A DNA stretch of 64,000 nt from Streptomyces dysideae (GTDB taxonomy: Bacteria; Actinomycetota; Actinomycetes; Streptomycetales; Streptomycetaceae): contig NZ_KQ949088.1 in assembly GCF_001514305.1 (NCBI RefSeq), forward strand, positions 155,222-219,221, read 5' to 3'. The notes below the pieces were generated by a model. The model was not told where the DNA came from. It ran no database searches and saw nothing but the letters and a program-made list of their open reading frames with translations. Shown here in pieces: positions 1 to 9,065 of this stretch. Position 1 is the first letter of the stretch; each line of letters begins with the position of its first letter. The position numbers and the translations under genes were made by a program.

Positions 1-197
1 ATGGGACGCCACCAGCCCCGGCACCCTCCGGCCGGCCTGAAGTTACCCAGGGTCACCCCCATCATCCGAACCCCCTTTCGTGCGCGCCGGATCGTCACAA
101 ACTCCGGCGCGCGTCTTGTCTTCCCTCCTCACGACCCCGGGCGTACCTTGACGGCCCGATCTGATGTGCCGTCAGGAACGAGTAAGGGAGCGGAACC

Positions 198-884
198 GTG
201 TCGTACCGGAAACGAACCGCCGCGCTCGCGTCCGTCGCGGCCCTGGCCGGCTCGGCGGTGCTGATGGCCGCCCCCGCAGCCCGGGCCGAGGTCGTCGACG
301 TCAACTACCAGTGCAAGACGCCGATCGGTGACAAGAGCGCCGTCTCGCCCATCGACATCAAGGGCGTCAAGAGCGGCGGCGCCTACAAGATCACCATGTC
401 GTGGCAGAAGGGCGTCTCCTCCAGCCCGGTCGAACTCGGCAAGGGCGCCATGAACCCGAGCGCCACCATCAAGCTGGGCGGCGCCGACAGCGGCACCCTG
501 TCGGTGACCGGACCGGCCAACCAGGAGGCGATTCCCGCCAACACGCCCATCAAGATCAACGACCTGAGCGGGACGTACACCCCGAAGAAGTCCGGCGAGG
601 TCACCTTCACGGCGGGCGTTCTCACCATCAAGGCCCTCGGTACGACGACCACCTGCACGCCGTCCAACAGCCCCGGCCCTTCGCTCACCCTCGACGTCAC
701 GGCGGCGGGCGGCGGCGGTGCCACCGGCGGGACCCAGAGCGGCGGCGGCTCCGGCGCCGAACTCCCGCAGACCGGCCCCGAGGACTCGGCGATCGCCCTC
801 GGCACCCTCGGCGGCACGGTCCTGCTCGCGGGCGCGGCGGGCGCGCTGTGGCTGACGCGGCGGAACCAGACGGTACGCCGCTGA
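198..884 (+). CDS. Secreted LPXTG-anchored surface protein (DUF6801-like)
   Basis: This 228-residue protein has a signal peptide (about residues 1-30, ending in an AxA-type site). A single beta-rich domain follows with a pair of cysteines (YQCKTPIGD and TTTCTP) that could form a disulfide. A Gly-rich linker leads to the sortase signal LPQTG at 189-193, then a hydrophobic helix and an Arg-rich tail. It should be exported and covalently anchored by a sortase, but no sortase gene is in this window. The GTG start has a GGGAG ribosome site seven bases upstream. The mature domain is closely similar to the second domain of the protein encoded at 2830-4149. Its biological role is unknown. Confidence 0.85.
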   Translation: MSYRKRTAALASVAALAGSAVLMAAPAARAEVVDVNYQCKTPIGDKSAVSPIDIKGVKSGGAYKITMSWQKGVSSSPVELGKGAMNPSATIKLGGADSGTLSVTGPANQEAIPANTPIKINDLSGTYTPKKSGEVTFTAGVLTIKALGTTTTCTPSNSPGPSLTLDVTAAGGGGATGGTQSGGGSGAELPQTGPEDSAIALGTLGGTVLLAGAAGALWLTRRNQTVRR

Positions 885-914
885 CCGCACGCAAACCGAC
901 CGCTGGAGCCGCCG

Positions 915-1760
915 ATGTCGTCAGCCGTCCGTGTCCTGTGCCTGTCCGTGGCCCTGCCGGCGCTGCTGGGCGCCGCCCCCGCGGCAACCGCCGCCGACGG
1001 GTGGTCCGTCGCGCCCTCCGGCGGCGGCCGGCCGTCCTTCTACGCCGAGGGCGCGCCCGGCACGGTCCTGCAGGACACGGTGTCCCTGACCAACCGCGGC
1101 GGCGAGCCGGTCACCGTACGGCTGTCCGGCACCGGCGTCCCGGTCACCTTCGCCGAGCCCTCGGTACGCGTCCCGGCCCGCACCCGCGCCGACATCCCCT
1201 TCACGGTGACCGTCCCGGCCGGCGACCGCGCCGCGGAGATCGTCGCCCGCGACACCGACGGCCGTACCCGGCGGGTCGCTCTCCAGATCCGCGCCGCCGT
1301 CCCGGAGCTGTCCGCGCTGACCGTCGAGCACGTGTCCGTACGCGGTGACGGCATCGCGTACGAGGTCGTCAACCGCGGTACGACGACCCTCGCGCCGAAG
1401 CTCGCCGTACGCGCCGACGGCCTCTTCGGCCGCCTCCTCGACCGCGCCCCACGCGACCTCTCCGTCGAACTCCCCCCGGGACGACGCGTCAGGCTCACCG
1501 AGCCCTGGCCCGACCGGCCCGCCCTGGACGCGGTCGACGTACGACTGACGGTGACGGCCGGGGGAGGGGCGCGCGACACGGCGGAGGTGTCGGCGCGGTT
1601 CGTGCCCTGGGGTGGTGCGGGGGCGCTGGCGGGGAGTGCCGCGGGGGCGGCGATCGGCTCCTTCTTCGTCGTACGCCGTCATGGGCACCGTACGGCCGGT
1701 GACGGCGCGGCGGTCGAAGCCCCGGGCGCGGAAGTCGAGTTGACGGGAGCTGTGAAGTGA
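915..1760 (+). CDS. Secreted/membrane-anchored Ig-like protein, function unknown
   Basis: This 281-residue protein has a signal peptide (about 1-26), two beta-sandwich-like stretches with the look of NEW3/DUF916-type domains, and one C-terminal membrane helix (about 235-255) with a short basic tail. I see no catalytic motif. It starts 30 bases after the LPXTG gene and its TGA overlaps the GTG of the next gene, so the four genes at 198-4149 look like one operon. A role as a membrane-tethered partner of the sortase substrates is inferred from position only. Confidence 0.75.
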   Translation: MSSAVRVLCLSVALPALLGAAPAATAADGWSVAPSGGGRPSFYAEGAPGTVLQDTVSLTNRGGEPVTVRLSGTGVPVTFAEPSVRVPARTRADIPFTVTVPAGDRAAEIVARDTDGRTRRVALQIRAAVPELSALTVEHVSVRGDGIAYEVVNRGTTTLAPKLAVRADGLFGRLLDRAPRDLSVELPPGRRVRLTEPWPDRPALDAVDVRLTVTAGGGARDTAEVSARFVPWGGAGALAGSAAGAAIGSFFVVRRHGHRTAGDGAAVEAPGAEVELTGAVK

Positions 1761-2833
1761 ACGGCAAGGTGCGGATATCGGCGCTGCTCGCCCTGCTGCT
1801 CCTGATGGCGGCGGCCGTGGCCGTACCCGCCTCCGCCGCCGATCCGCCGACCGTGAAGCTGTCCAAGTCCCAGGCGGGGACCGGGGGTTCGATCACCGTC
1901 ACCGGTGACGGCTGGCGGGCCCGGGCGCTGCTGATGATCCTGATCTGCGGCCAGTCCGTGCCGTCGACGGGGGTGACCGGCGGCACCAACTCCTGCGCCA
2001 ACGCGGACGGCCGGGCCGTCACCACGGACGCCGAGGGGAGGTTCAGCCGGAAGCTGCCGGTGGCCGAGCCGCCGGTGCCGTGCCCGTGCGTGGTGCATGT
2101 CGCGACCGTGCAGGGGGCGAAGGCCGAGGCCGACGCGGTGTTCCAGGTGGCCGGGCACGCCGTCGAACCGCTGCCCGCCGACGCGGCCGGCGGACGGCTG
2201 TCGGTCCTCACGGACACCCGGCTCGACGGCTCGGGCGGGCTGCTGACCTGGTTCGGGGCGCCGCCCGCCCGCACCCTCGTCTTCACCGTCGGCAACGTCG
2301 GCACGTCCCCCGTGAAGAACCCGGTCTTCCAGGTCGGCACCTCCCACGGCGTGTTCGCCCCGCAGTGGGAGGAGCAGCAGTGGCGCGGCACCATCGCGCC
2401 CGGCAGGAAGGCCCGCATCGAGCTGCCGGTCGAGCTCGCCGCCGGAGCGCACGGCGACTACACCGTCTCGCTGAAGTACGGCGGCAGGGTCATGGCCGAG
2501 CAGCCCTGGGGCGTGGGCCGGCCCTGGGGTGTGACCCTGTTCTGGATCCTGGTCGCCCTGGTCGTACCGGCGGCGCTGTTCCGCGTCGGGATGGCGGTGG
2601 TGGACCGGGTACGGCCCCGCAGGTCCGGAGGCCACCGCGGCTTCGGGCTGCCCGAACTGGCCCTGCGCCTGCCGGGTTCGAAGCAGCCTCAGCAAGAGGC
2701 GGCGCCCCCCTCCAACTCGACCCTGCCGTGGTTCACCCCGGACTCCGACCCGGGGACGGCCGGTCGGCTCTCCGCACCGCACGACGACAGCCCGACGAGT
2801 CCGACGACTCCCACCAGGAAGGGACCCCCGTGA
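1757..2833 (+). CDS. Secreted membrane-anchored protein with neocarzinostatin-like N-domain
   Basis: This 358-residue protein has a signal peptide (about 1-28). An N-terminal domain (about 30-130) carries paired cysteines and a GSITVTGDGW stretch that resembles the neocarzinostatin/Ig-like fold; that resemblance is my inference. A second beta-rich region follows, then a membrane helix near residue 265 and a cytoplasmic tail rich in Pro, Ser and Thr. The GTG start overlaps the upstream TGA and the stop overlaps the next GTG, so translation is probably coupled on both sides. No enzymatic motif is visible. Confidence 0.72.
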   Translation: MNGKVRISALLALLLLMAAAVAVPASAADPPTVKLSKSQAGTGGSITVTGDGWRARALLMILICGQSVPSTGVTGGTNSCANADGRAVTTDAEGRFSRKLPVAEPPVPCPCVVHVATVQGAKAEADAVFQVAGHAVEPLPADAAGGRLSVLTDTRLDGSGGLLTWFGAPPARTLVFTVGNVGTSPVKNPVFQVGTSHGVFAPQWEEQQWRGTIAPGRKARIELPVELAAGAHGDYTVSLKYGGRVMAEQPWGVGRPWGVTLFWILVALVVPAALFRVGMAVVDRVRPRRSGGHRGFGLPELALRLPGSKQPQQEAAPPSNSTLPWFTPDSDPGTAGRLSAPHDDSPTSPTTPTRKGPP

Positions 2834-4149
2834 GCAAGCGAAGGAGAGCCACCCCGGCCACCCCGGCCCCCCGGCGCAGAGCCGGCGCCGCCGCCCTGAC
2901 ACTGACCGCAGCCTGTGTGCTGCTCGGCGTCGGGGCCGGCCCGGCCCAGGCGGCGGAGGTGTCGTACGCGACCGAGTGCGTCCCGCCGTCGATCTCGGGG
3001 CTGCCGCCGGTCCAGGGCACCACGAAGGTGGAGATCACCGCACCGGCGACGGCGAAGGTGGGTGACGAGGTCGAGGTGGTGTGGAAGTTCGTCCAGGCCG
3101 CTTCCAAGAACCCCGACCTCATCGACCTGCCGGCGAACTCGGTGCAGCCGAGCGGCACCCTCAAGGCGGCCGGCGCGCAGTCCGCGGACCTCGCGATGCA
3201 GGGGCCGCGGGAGAACCCGGCCATTCCCAAGGGCGGCGACATGGTGCTGTCCGACATGAAGGGCACGCTGAAGCTGACGACGCCCGGGGAGGTGACGCTG
3301 ACGCCGGACGCGTACGCCATCAACGCCCTGTCGACGGACACGAAGTGCACGCCTGAGGAGGCGGTGAAGTCGGCGGCGACGATCAACGTGACGCCGGGGG
3401 AGGGGAGCCCACCGCCCGAGTCGCCCGACCCCACGGACAGCGCGACGCCGACCACCTCACCCACTCCTACACCCACCCCTACACCCACCACTTCACCCAC
3501 CGAGGGCGACGGCGGCGGCCAGACCGACTTCACCGGCAAGGAGGTCCAGGTCCCGTACGAGTGCAAGACGCCCATCGGTGACAAGGACGCCACCTCGCCG
3601 GTCCAGATCAACGCCAAGAAGAACGGCGGGAGTTTCGACCTCACCGTCCAGTTCAAGAAGTCGGTGATGGACAGCCCCGCCGACATTCCCAAGGACTCGG
3701 TCAAGCCGTACATGGAGGTCGTCCTGGGCGGCGCCGACAAGGGCACCGTGCATGTGGAGGGCCCGACCAACTCCGAGGACATCAAGTCGGGCGAGCCGAT
3801 CGAGATCCCCGACCTCACCGGCACCTACAAACCGGGTGCGAGCGGCGAGTCGACCCTCGCGCCGGGCATCCTGACGATCGAGGCCCTCGGCACGACCACG
3901 ACGTGCACCCCCGCCAAGAGCGAGGTCTCGCTGACCCTGGACACGACGGAGCAGGCGGGCGGCGCGTCCGGCGGTTCGGGATCGTCCTCGGGCGGCACGT
4001 CGAGCGGCGGCACATCCCCCGACGGCGGCCTCGCGGACACGGGCGCCGACGACCACGGCGTACTGAAGGCCCTCGCCCTGGTGGCCGGCACGGCGGTGCT
4101 GCTGGGCGGCGCGGTGTTCACGTTCATGCCGGGACGGAGGGTGCGCTAG
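2830..4149 (+). CDS. Two-domain secreted LAXTG-anchored surface protein
   Basis: The GTG at 2830 overlaps the stop of the previous gene and gives a 439-residue product. It has a long twin-basic N-terminus and signal peptide (about 1-41), a first domain (about 42-190), a Pro-Thr-rich linker (about 194-227), a second domain (about 240-360) and a Gly-Ser linker. LADTG at 401-405 follows, with a hydrophobic helix and an Arg-rich end. LAxTG is the motif favoured by Streptomyces class E sortases. The second domain is clearly homologous to the whole mature domain of the protein at 198-884 (shared CKTPIGDK, LGGADKGT-like and ALGTTTTCTP blocks). The first domain is a more distant copy. Function is unknown. 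Confidence 0.85.
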   Translation: MSKRRRATPATPAPRRRAGAAALTLTAACVLLGVGAGPAQAAEVSYATECVPPSISGLPPVQGTTKVEITAPATAKVGDEVEVVWKFVQAASKNPDLIDLPANSVQPSGTLKAAGAQSADLAMQGPRENPAIPKGGDMVLSDMKGTLKLTTPGEVTLTPDAYAINALSTDTKCTPEEAVKSAATINVTPGEGSPPPESPDPTDSATPTTSPTPTPTPTPTTSPTEGDGGGQTDFTGKEVQVPYECKTPIGDKDATSPVQINAKKNGGSFDLTVQFKKSVMDSPADIPKDSVKPYMEVVLGGADKGTVHVEGPTNSEDIKSGEPIEIPDLTGTYKPGASGESTLAPGILTIEALGTTTTCTPAKSEVSLTLDTTEQAGGASGGSGSSSGGTSSGGTSPDGGLADTGADDHGVLKALALVAGTAVLLGGAVFTFMPGRRVR

Positions 4150-4185
4150 CTCACCTGAGGTGTGCGGGCCGTATCAACGCGCGGA

Positions 4186-4218
4186 AGGCCACTGCACCCA
4201 CGTGAAGTGCAGTGGCCT
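4186..4218. terminator. Bidirectional terminator hairpin
   Basis: A perfect 12-bp stem (4186-4197 with 4207-4218) and a 9-base loop lie between the end of the LAXTG gene and the oppositely oriented transporter remnant. It can serve both strands. There is no T-tract, as is common in Streptomyces. Confidence 0.75.
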
Positions 4219-4246
4219 CCGTCGGCTCAGCCGGGCCGGCCAGGCC

Positions 4247-5036
4247 TCAGTGGACGTCGCCCATCTGCGCCTTGACCTTCTTGCGGTACATGTAGACCGC
4301 GAAGCCCGCCACGGCGGCGAGCGTCGCTTCCACCGCCACCGCCACCGCCACCGCCACCGCCACCGCGCCCGTGCCGCTCAGGTCGACGCCGCCGACCGCC
4401 GGGTTGGAGAGCAGGCCGGTGACCGAGTCGCCCGCGGTGACCGCGAGGAACCACACGCCCATCATCTGGCTGGCGTACTTGGCCGGTGCCATCTTCGTCG
4501 TCACCGACAGGCCGACCGGGGAGAGGCAGAGTTCACCGACGGTCTGGATGAAGTAGATGCCGACCAGCCACATCGGGCTGACCGCGGTGCCGCCCGCCGC
4601 CATGGCCAGCGGGATCAGGAAGAAGAACGACACACCGATCAGGACCAGCGCCATCGCGAACTTCACGATGGTGCTCGGCTCCTTGCGTTTGCCGTTCAGC
4701 CACAGCCACACCCAGGCGAAGACCGGGGCCGGCGCCATGATGAACAGCGGGTTCAGCGACTGGTGCCAGGAGGTCGGGAACTCGAAGCCGAGCAGCGAGT
4801 CGGCGACCTTCTGGTCGTTCGAGCCGAACGCCTGCACCGTGGACGCGCCCTGGTCGTAGATCATCCAGAACACTGCAGCCGCGACGAAGAACCAGATGTA
4901 CGCGGTCATGCTGGACTGCTCGGGAGCCGAGAGGTCCTTCTCCCATGATCGTGACGGCGGCGATGGTCACCGTCTTGCGCGGGCCCCAGACCCGGTCACC
5001 CAGCCAGCCGCCCGGCATGGCGAGCAGGTAAGAAGA
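4247..5036 (-). pseudogene. POT/PTR2 peptide transporter remnant (internal deletion)
   Basis: The 3' part (4247-4909 and a little upstream) encodes the last third of a proton-dependent oligopeptide transporter: several membrane helices, with GVWFLAVTAGDSVTGLLSNP near the end. Immediately 5', in another frame, a short segment (about 4975-5036) encodes YLLAMPGGWLGDRVWGPRK, the helix 2-3 signature of the same family. The middle of the protein is missing and the two pieces are out of frame at about 4940. No start region or N-terminal helix remains. A complete member has about 500 residues; roughly half is present. The gene is dead by deletion plus frameshift. Confidence 0.85.
4331..4366. repeat. 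Hexanucleotide tandem repeat (CACCGC)6
   Basis: Six perfect copies of CACCGC lie inside the transporter remnant and encode an alternating Val-Ala run in a predicted membrane helix. Such tracts slip easily, and this one sits in a gene no longer under selection. Confidence 0.9.
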
Positions 5037-5110
5037 AGGTTCTGCGGAGGTAAGAATCCCGGCCCTCGATCACACCCCGGCTCTTGTCATGGTCGGACTA
5101 CCATCAGCTC

Positions 5111-5788
5111 ATGACCCGTGTACTGCTCGCCGAGGACGACGCGTCCATCTCGGAGCCGCTGGCCCGCGCACTGCGCCGGGAAGGGTACGAGGTCGAGGTG
5201 CGTGAGGACGGACCCACCGCGCTCGACGCCGGAACGCAGGGCGGTGTCGACCTGGTCGTGCTGGACCTGGGCCTGCCCGGCATGGACGGCCTGGAGGTGG
5301 CCCGCCGGCTGCGCGCCGAGGGACTCACCGTCCCGATCCTCATCCTGACCGCGCGCGCCGACGAGGTGGACACCGTCGTCGGCCTCGACGCGGGCGCCGA
5401 CGACTACGTCACCAAGCCGTTCCGGCTCGCCGAACTGCTCGCCCGGGTCCGGGCGCTGCTCCGCCGCGGTGCCGCGGAGCCTCAGCAGCCGCCCGCGACG
5501 CACGGTGTGCGGATCGACGTCGAGTCGCACCGCGCTTGGATGGGCGACGAGGAGTTGCAGCTCACCGCCAAGGAGTTCGATCTGCTGCGGGTGCTGGTGC
5601 GCGATGCGGGGCGGGTTGTCACTCGCGACCAGCTGATGCGTGAGGTGTGGGACACGACGTGGTGGTCGTCGACCAAGACGCTGGACATGCATATCTCGTG
5701 GCTGCGGAAGAAACTTGGCGACGATGCGGCTAACCCTCGGTATATCGCCACCGTGCGTGGGGTTGGGTTCCGGTTCGAGAAGAGCTAG
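5111..5788 (+). CDS. OmpR/PhoB-family response regulator
   Basis: This is a two-component DNA-binding regulator of 225 residues. The receiver domain (1-115) has the acidic pair D9/D10, the phospho-acceptor D52 in LVVLDLGLPGMDG and the conserved Lys in TKPFR near 100. The C-terminal winged-helix domain (about 130-225) ends in the typical RGVGFRFE motif. I chose the ATG at 5111; an in-frame ATG at 5084 would add nine residues not normal for the family. The kinase follows 128 bases downstream on the same strand, so the two form a pair. The stimulus cannot be read from the sequence. Confidence 0.93.
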   Translation: MTRVLLAEDDASISEPLARALRREGYEVEVREDGPTALDAGTQGGVDLVVLDLGLPGMDGLEVARRLRAEGLTVPILILTARADEVDTVVGLDAGADDYVTKPFRLAELLARVRALLRRGAAEPQQPPATHGVRIDVESHRAWMGDEELQLTAKEFDLLRVLVRDAGRVVTRDQLMREVWDTTWWSSTKTLDMHISWLRKKLGDDAANPRYIATVRGVGFRFEKS

Positions 5789-5916
5789 TCGCCGCGGCGG
5801 GCCCGGGTGGGTGTGCGGCTGCGAACCGTGGGGGGCTGGTCGCGCAGTTCCCCGCGCCCCTGTCGGGGCGCTTTCGCCTCCCCTTGTCATAAAGTCACCG
5901 CCGCCCGGAGGGCCCT

Positions 5917-7188
5917 GTGCGTCGCCGTCTTATTCAGTCGACCCTTGCTGTCGTTCTCGTCGTCATCGCCGTCTTCGGGGTGTCCCTGGTCATCGTCGAG
6001 ACCCGGACCATCAGCAACACCGCCCAGGAGCGGGTGGACACCGAGGCGGTGCGGCTGGCCAGTATCGTGGACAGTCGGCTGCTCGGTGCCGAGACCGTCG
6101 ACGCGGAGGCCCTCCGGGAGCAGATCCAGGGCGACCGCTACGCCGAGATCCGTATCCCCGGCAAGCCGCTCATCGAGGTGGGCACCAAGCCGACCGGTGA
6201 CGTCATCAGCGCCAAGGAGCGGGGCGAGGAGGGCGAGACGGTCCTCGTGCAGGAGCCGCGTTCGTCGGTGACGCGGGAGGTCGGCCGTACGCTGCTGATC
6301 ATCGCGGCGGTGGCCCTGCTGGCGGTGATCGCGGCCGTGCTGCTGGCGGTACGCCAGGCCAACCGGCTGGCGTCGCCCCTGACCGACCTCGCGGAGACGG
6401 CCGAACGCCTCGGCTCGGGCGACCCGCGCCCCCGGCACAAGCGCTACGGCGTCCCCGAGCTGGACCGGGTCGCGGACGTCCTCGACTCCTCCGCGGAACG
6501 CATCGCCCGCATGCTCACCGCGGAACGCCGCCTGGCCGCCGACGCCTCCCACCAGCTGCGCACCCCGCTCACGGCGCTGTCGATGCGCCTGGAGGAGATC
6601 ACCCTCACCGACGATCCGGACACGGTGAAGGAGGAGGCGACGATCGCGCTGACGCAGGTGGAACGCCTGACGGACGTGGTGGAACGCCTGCTGACCAACT
6701 CCCGCGACCCGCGCACCGGCTCCGCCGTCTCCTTCGACCTGGACGAGGTCATCCAGCAGCAGCTCGCGGAATGGCGCCCGGCGTACCGCAGCGTGGGCCG
6801 CGCGATCGTGAGCTCCGGCAAGCGGCATCTGCGGGCCGTGGGCACGCCGGGCGCGGTGGCCCAGGTGCTGGCAGCCCTGATCGAGAACTCCCTCATGCAC
6901 GGCGGCGGCACGGTGGCCCTCCGCACCCGCGTCACCGGCAACCAGGCTGTGATCGAGGTCACGGACGAGGGGCCCGGCGTACCGCCCGACCTCGGCGCCC
7001 GCATCTTCGAGCGCACCATCAGCGGCCGCAACTCCACGGGCATCGGCCTGGCGGTCGCCCGCGACCTCGCGGAGGCGGACGGCGGCCGCCTGGAGATGCT
7101 CCAGGTGAAGCCGCCGGTGTTCGGCCTGTTCCTGTCCCGTACGCCGCTGCAGAAGCCGGAGTCGGACGAGGAGCCGACGGTCAGGTAA
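5917..7188 (+). CDS. Membrane sensor histidine kinase
   Basis: This 423-residue partner of the response regulator at 5111 has an N-terminal membrane helix (about 8-30), a short extracytoplasmic sensor region and a second helix (about 128-148). A HAMP-like linker follows, then the dimerisation domain with phospho-acceptor H212 in ASHQLRTPL. The ATPase domain has an N box (LIENSLMHGG), a G1 box (DEGPGVP) and a G2 box (GIGLAVARDL). GTG start with CGGAGGG upstream. The sensor loop is only about 95 residues, too short to carry a recognisable ligand domain. Confidence 0.93.
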   Translation: MRRRLIQSTLAVVLVVIAVFGVSLVIVETRTISNTAQERVDTEAVRLASIVDSRLLGAETVDAEALREQIQGDRYAEIRIPGKPLIEVGTKPTGDVISAKERGEEGETVLVQEPRSSVTREVGRTLLIIAAVALLAVIAAVLLAVRQANRLASPLTDLAETAERLGSGDPRPRHKRYGVPELDRVADVLDSSAERIARMLTAERRLAADASHQLRTPLTALSMRLEEITLTDDPDTVKEEATIALTQVERLTDVVERLLTNSRDPRTGSAVSFDLDEVIQQQLAEWRPAYRSVGRAIVSSGKRHLRAVGTPGAVAQVLAALIENSLMHGGGTVALRTRVTGNQAVIEVTDEGPGVPPDLGARIFERTISGRNSTGIGLAVARDLAEADGGRLEMLQVKPPVFGLFLSRTPLQKPESDEEPTVR

Positions 7189-7222
7189 GAAGTGAAAGGT
7201 CCGGTGCGGAGTGCGGGGCGGA

Positions 7223-7738
7223 TCAGCTGACGTGCTGCTTCGGTTTCGGCTTCTCCGTCGGCGGCGTCGGCTCCGACGCCAGGAACGATTCCGCGCCGGC
7301 CACCGCCTCCCGCGCCGGAAGCGCCCGGAACACCCAGGTCCGGTACGACCAGAAGCGGAACAGCGTGGCGATCCCGATGCCGAGGAACTTGAAGATGTTG
7401 CTCTGCAGCGGGCTGTCCCAGCCGAAGCCGTACGTCGCCGCGTACAGCAGGCCGTTCTCGATCACCAGGCCGACCACGCTGAACAGCAGGAACAGCGACA
7501 TTTCCTTCGTACGCCGGCTCTTGTCGCGGTCCCGGTACGTGAAGTAGCGGAAGCCGACGTAGTTGAAGGCGATGGCGACGACGGTCGCGATGACGCTCGC
7601 CCGGACGACCTGCAGCTCGGTGACGCTCCGTACCAGGTTGAAGACCGCCAGATTGACGAGGAGCCCGGCGCCGCCCACGGCGCCGAACTTGGCGGCCTCG
7701 TGCACGAGACGCCGAAGCCTCGATGAACCATGTCCCAT
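7223..7738 (-). CDS. GtrA-family membrane protein
   Basis: This 171-residue protein has four predicted membrane helices between about 15 and 145 and the family pattern FGAVGGAGLLVNLAVF near the start and FRFWSYRTWVF near the end. GtrA-like proteins are thought to move lipid-linked sugars across the membrane during envelope glycosylation. The Lys/Pro-rich C-terminus is cytoplasmic. It is transcribed away from purK and converges on the kinase gene. The window holds many envelope glycosylation genes but none adjacent, so its partner is not evident. Confidence 0.85.
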   Translation of the reverse strand: MGHGSSRLRRLVHEAAKFGAVGGAGLLVNLAVFNLVRSVTELQVVRASVIATVVAIAFNYVGFRYFTYRDRDKSRRTKEMSLFLLFSVVGLVIENGLLYAATYGFGWDSPLQSNIFKFLGIGIATLFRFWSYRTWVFRALPAREAVAGAESFLASEPTPPTEKPKPKQHVS

Positions 7739-7901
7739 GGTCGTGAAGGCTCCTGTCCGGTCGGTTTCGTCAACCCAGCCATGCTAACCACCCCCCCTCC
7801 GGATTGCCTGTGCACGAGCCCACAGGTCGGCAAGAAGCCCGGAATGGGCCTGTACGAGGCATGGAGTCCGGTCCCGTCGGCGTGGCCGATACCCTAGGGG
7901 C

Positions 7902-9065
7902 GTGACATTCCCGGTAGTCGGCATGGTCGGCGGTGGCCAGCTTGCTCGTATGACACACGAGGCAGGCATCCCGCTCGGCATCAGGTTCAAGCTCCTCAGT
8001 GACACCCCTCAGGATTCCGCGGCGCAGGTCGTGAGCGATGTCGTCATCGGCGACTACCGCGATCTCGACACGCTGCGCGACTTCGCACGCGGGTGCGATG
8101 TGATCACCTTCGATCACGAACACGTACCCACCGAGCACCTCAGGGCCCTGGAGGCGGACGGCATACCCGTCCGCCCGGGCCCCGACGCGCTCGTGCACGC
8201 CCAGGACAAGGGCGTGATGCGGGCGAGGCTCGACGCGATCGGCGTGCCGTGTCCGCGCCACAGGATCGTGTCCGACCCCGGTGACGTGGCCGCGTTCGCT
8301 GCTGAGCTGGGTGGGCGGGAGGGAACCGGCACAGACGGCTTCCCCGTCGTCCTCAAGACCGTCCGCGGCGGCTACGACGGCAAGGGCGTGTGGGTCGTGG
8401 ACTCCGTCGAGGAGGCCGCCGAGCCCTTCCGCGCCGGTGTGCCCGTGCTCGCCGAGGAGAAGGTCGACTTCGTGCGCGAGCTGGCGGCGAACGTCGTACG
8501 GTCGCCGCACGGCCAGGCCGTCGCCTACCCGGTCGTCGAGTCCCAGCAGGTCAACGGCGTCTGTGACACGGTCATCGCGCCCGCCCCCGACCTCGATGAG
8601 GCCCTCGCCCTCAAGGCCGAGGAGATGGCGCTGCGGATCGCGAAGGAACTGGACGTCGTCGGCCATCTCGCCGTCGAGCTGTTCCACACCCGCGACGGCC
8701 GCATCCTCGTCAACGAGCTCGCGATGCGCCCGCACAACTCGGGGCACTGGACCCAGGACGGGGCGATCACGTCCCAGTTCGCCAACCACGTCCGGGCCGT
8801 CCTCGACCTCCCCCTCGGCGATCCGCGCCCGCGCGCGAAGTGGACGGTCATGGTCAACGTCCTCGGCGGCGACTACCCGGACATGTACTCCGCGTACCTG
8901 CACTGCATGGCCCGCGACCCCCAGCTCAAGATCCACATGTACGGCAAGGACGTGAAGCCCGGCCGCAAGGTGGGGCACGTCAACACCTACGGCGACGACC
9001 TCGACGACGTGCTGGAGCGCGCCCGTCACGCTGCCGGCTATCTGAGAGGCACGATCACCGAATGA
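7902..9065 (+). CDS. purK: N5-carboxyaminoimidazole ribonucleotide synthase
   Basis: PurK uses ATP and bicarbonate to carboxylate aminoimidazole ribonucleotide in purine synthesis. The 387-residue protein has the N-terminal GMVGGGQLARM loop, the ATP-grasp core (residues about 100-300, with KTVRGGYDGKG) and the C-terminal signature NELAMRPHNSGHWT. The GTG at 7902 has no good ribosome site but lies a few bases after a TACCCT hexamer, which would suit a leaderless transcript (inference). The stop overlaps the ATG of purE (ATGA), indicating coupled translation. Confidence 0.96.
   Translation: MTFPVVGMVGGGQLARMTHEAGIPLGIRFKLLSDTPQDSAAQVVSDVVIGDYRDLDTLRDFARGCDVITFDHEHVPTEHLRALEADGIPVRPGPDALVHAQDKGVMRARLDAIGVPCPRHRIVSDPGDVAAFAAELGGREGTGTDGFPVVLKTVRGGYDGKGVWVVDSVEEAAEPFRAGVPVLAEEKVDFVRELAANVVRSPHGQAVAYPVVESQQVNGVCDTVIAPAPDLDEALALKAEEMALRIAKELDVVGHLAVELFHTRDGRILVNELAMRPHNSGHWTQDGAITSQFANHVRAVLDLPLGDPRPRAKWTVMVNVLGGDYPDMYSAYLHCMARDPQLKIHMYGKDVKPGRKVGHVNTYGDDLDDVLERARHAAGYLRGTITE

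Noticed and set aside
401..1348. Long plus-strand open frame across the LPXTG and Ig-like genes
   Set aside because: It is another frame of two well-supported genes, has Arg/His-rich translation and no start context; a high-GC shadow.
4331..4366. Repeat tract considered as CRISPR-like
   Set aside because: Pure 6-base tandem units without spacers; a simple sequence repeat.
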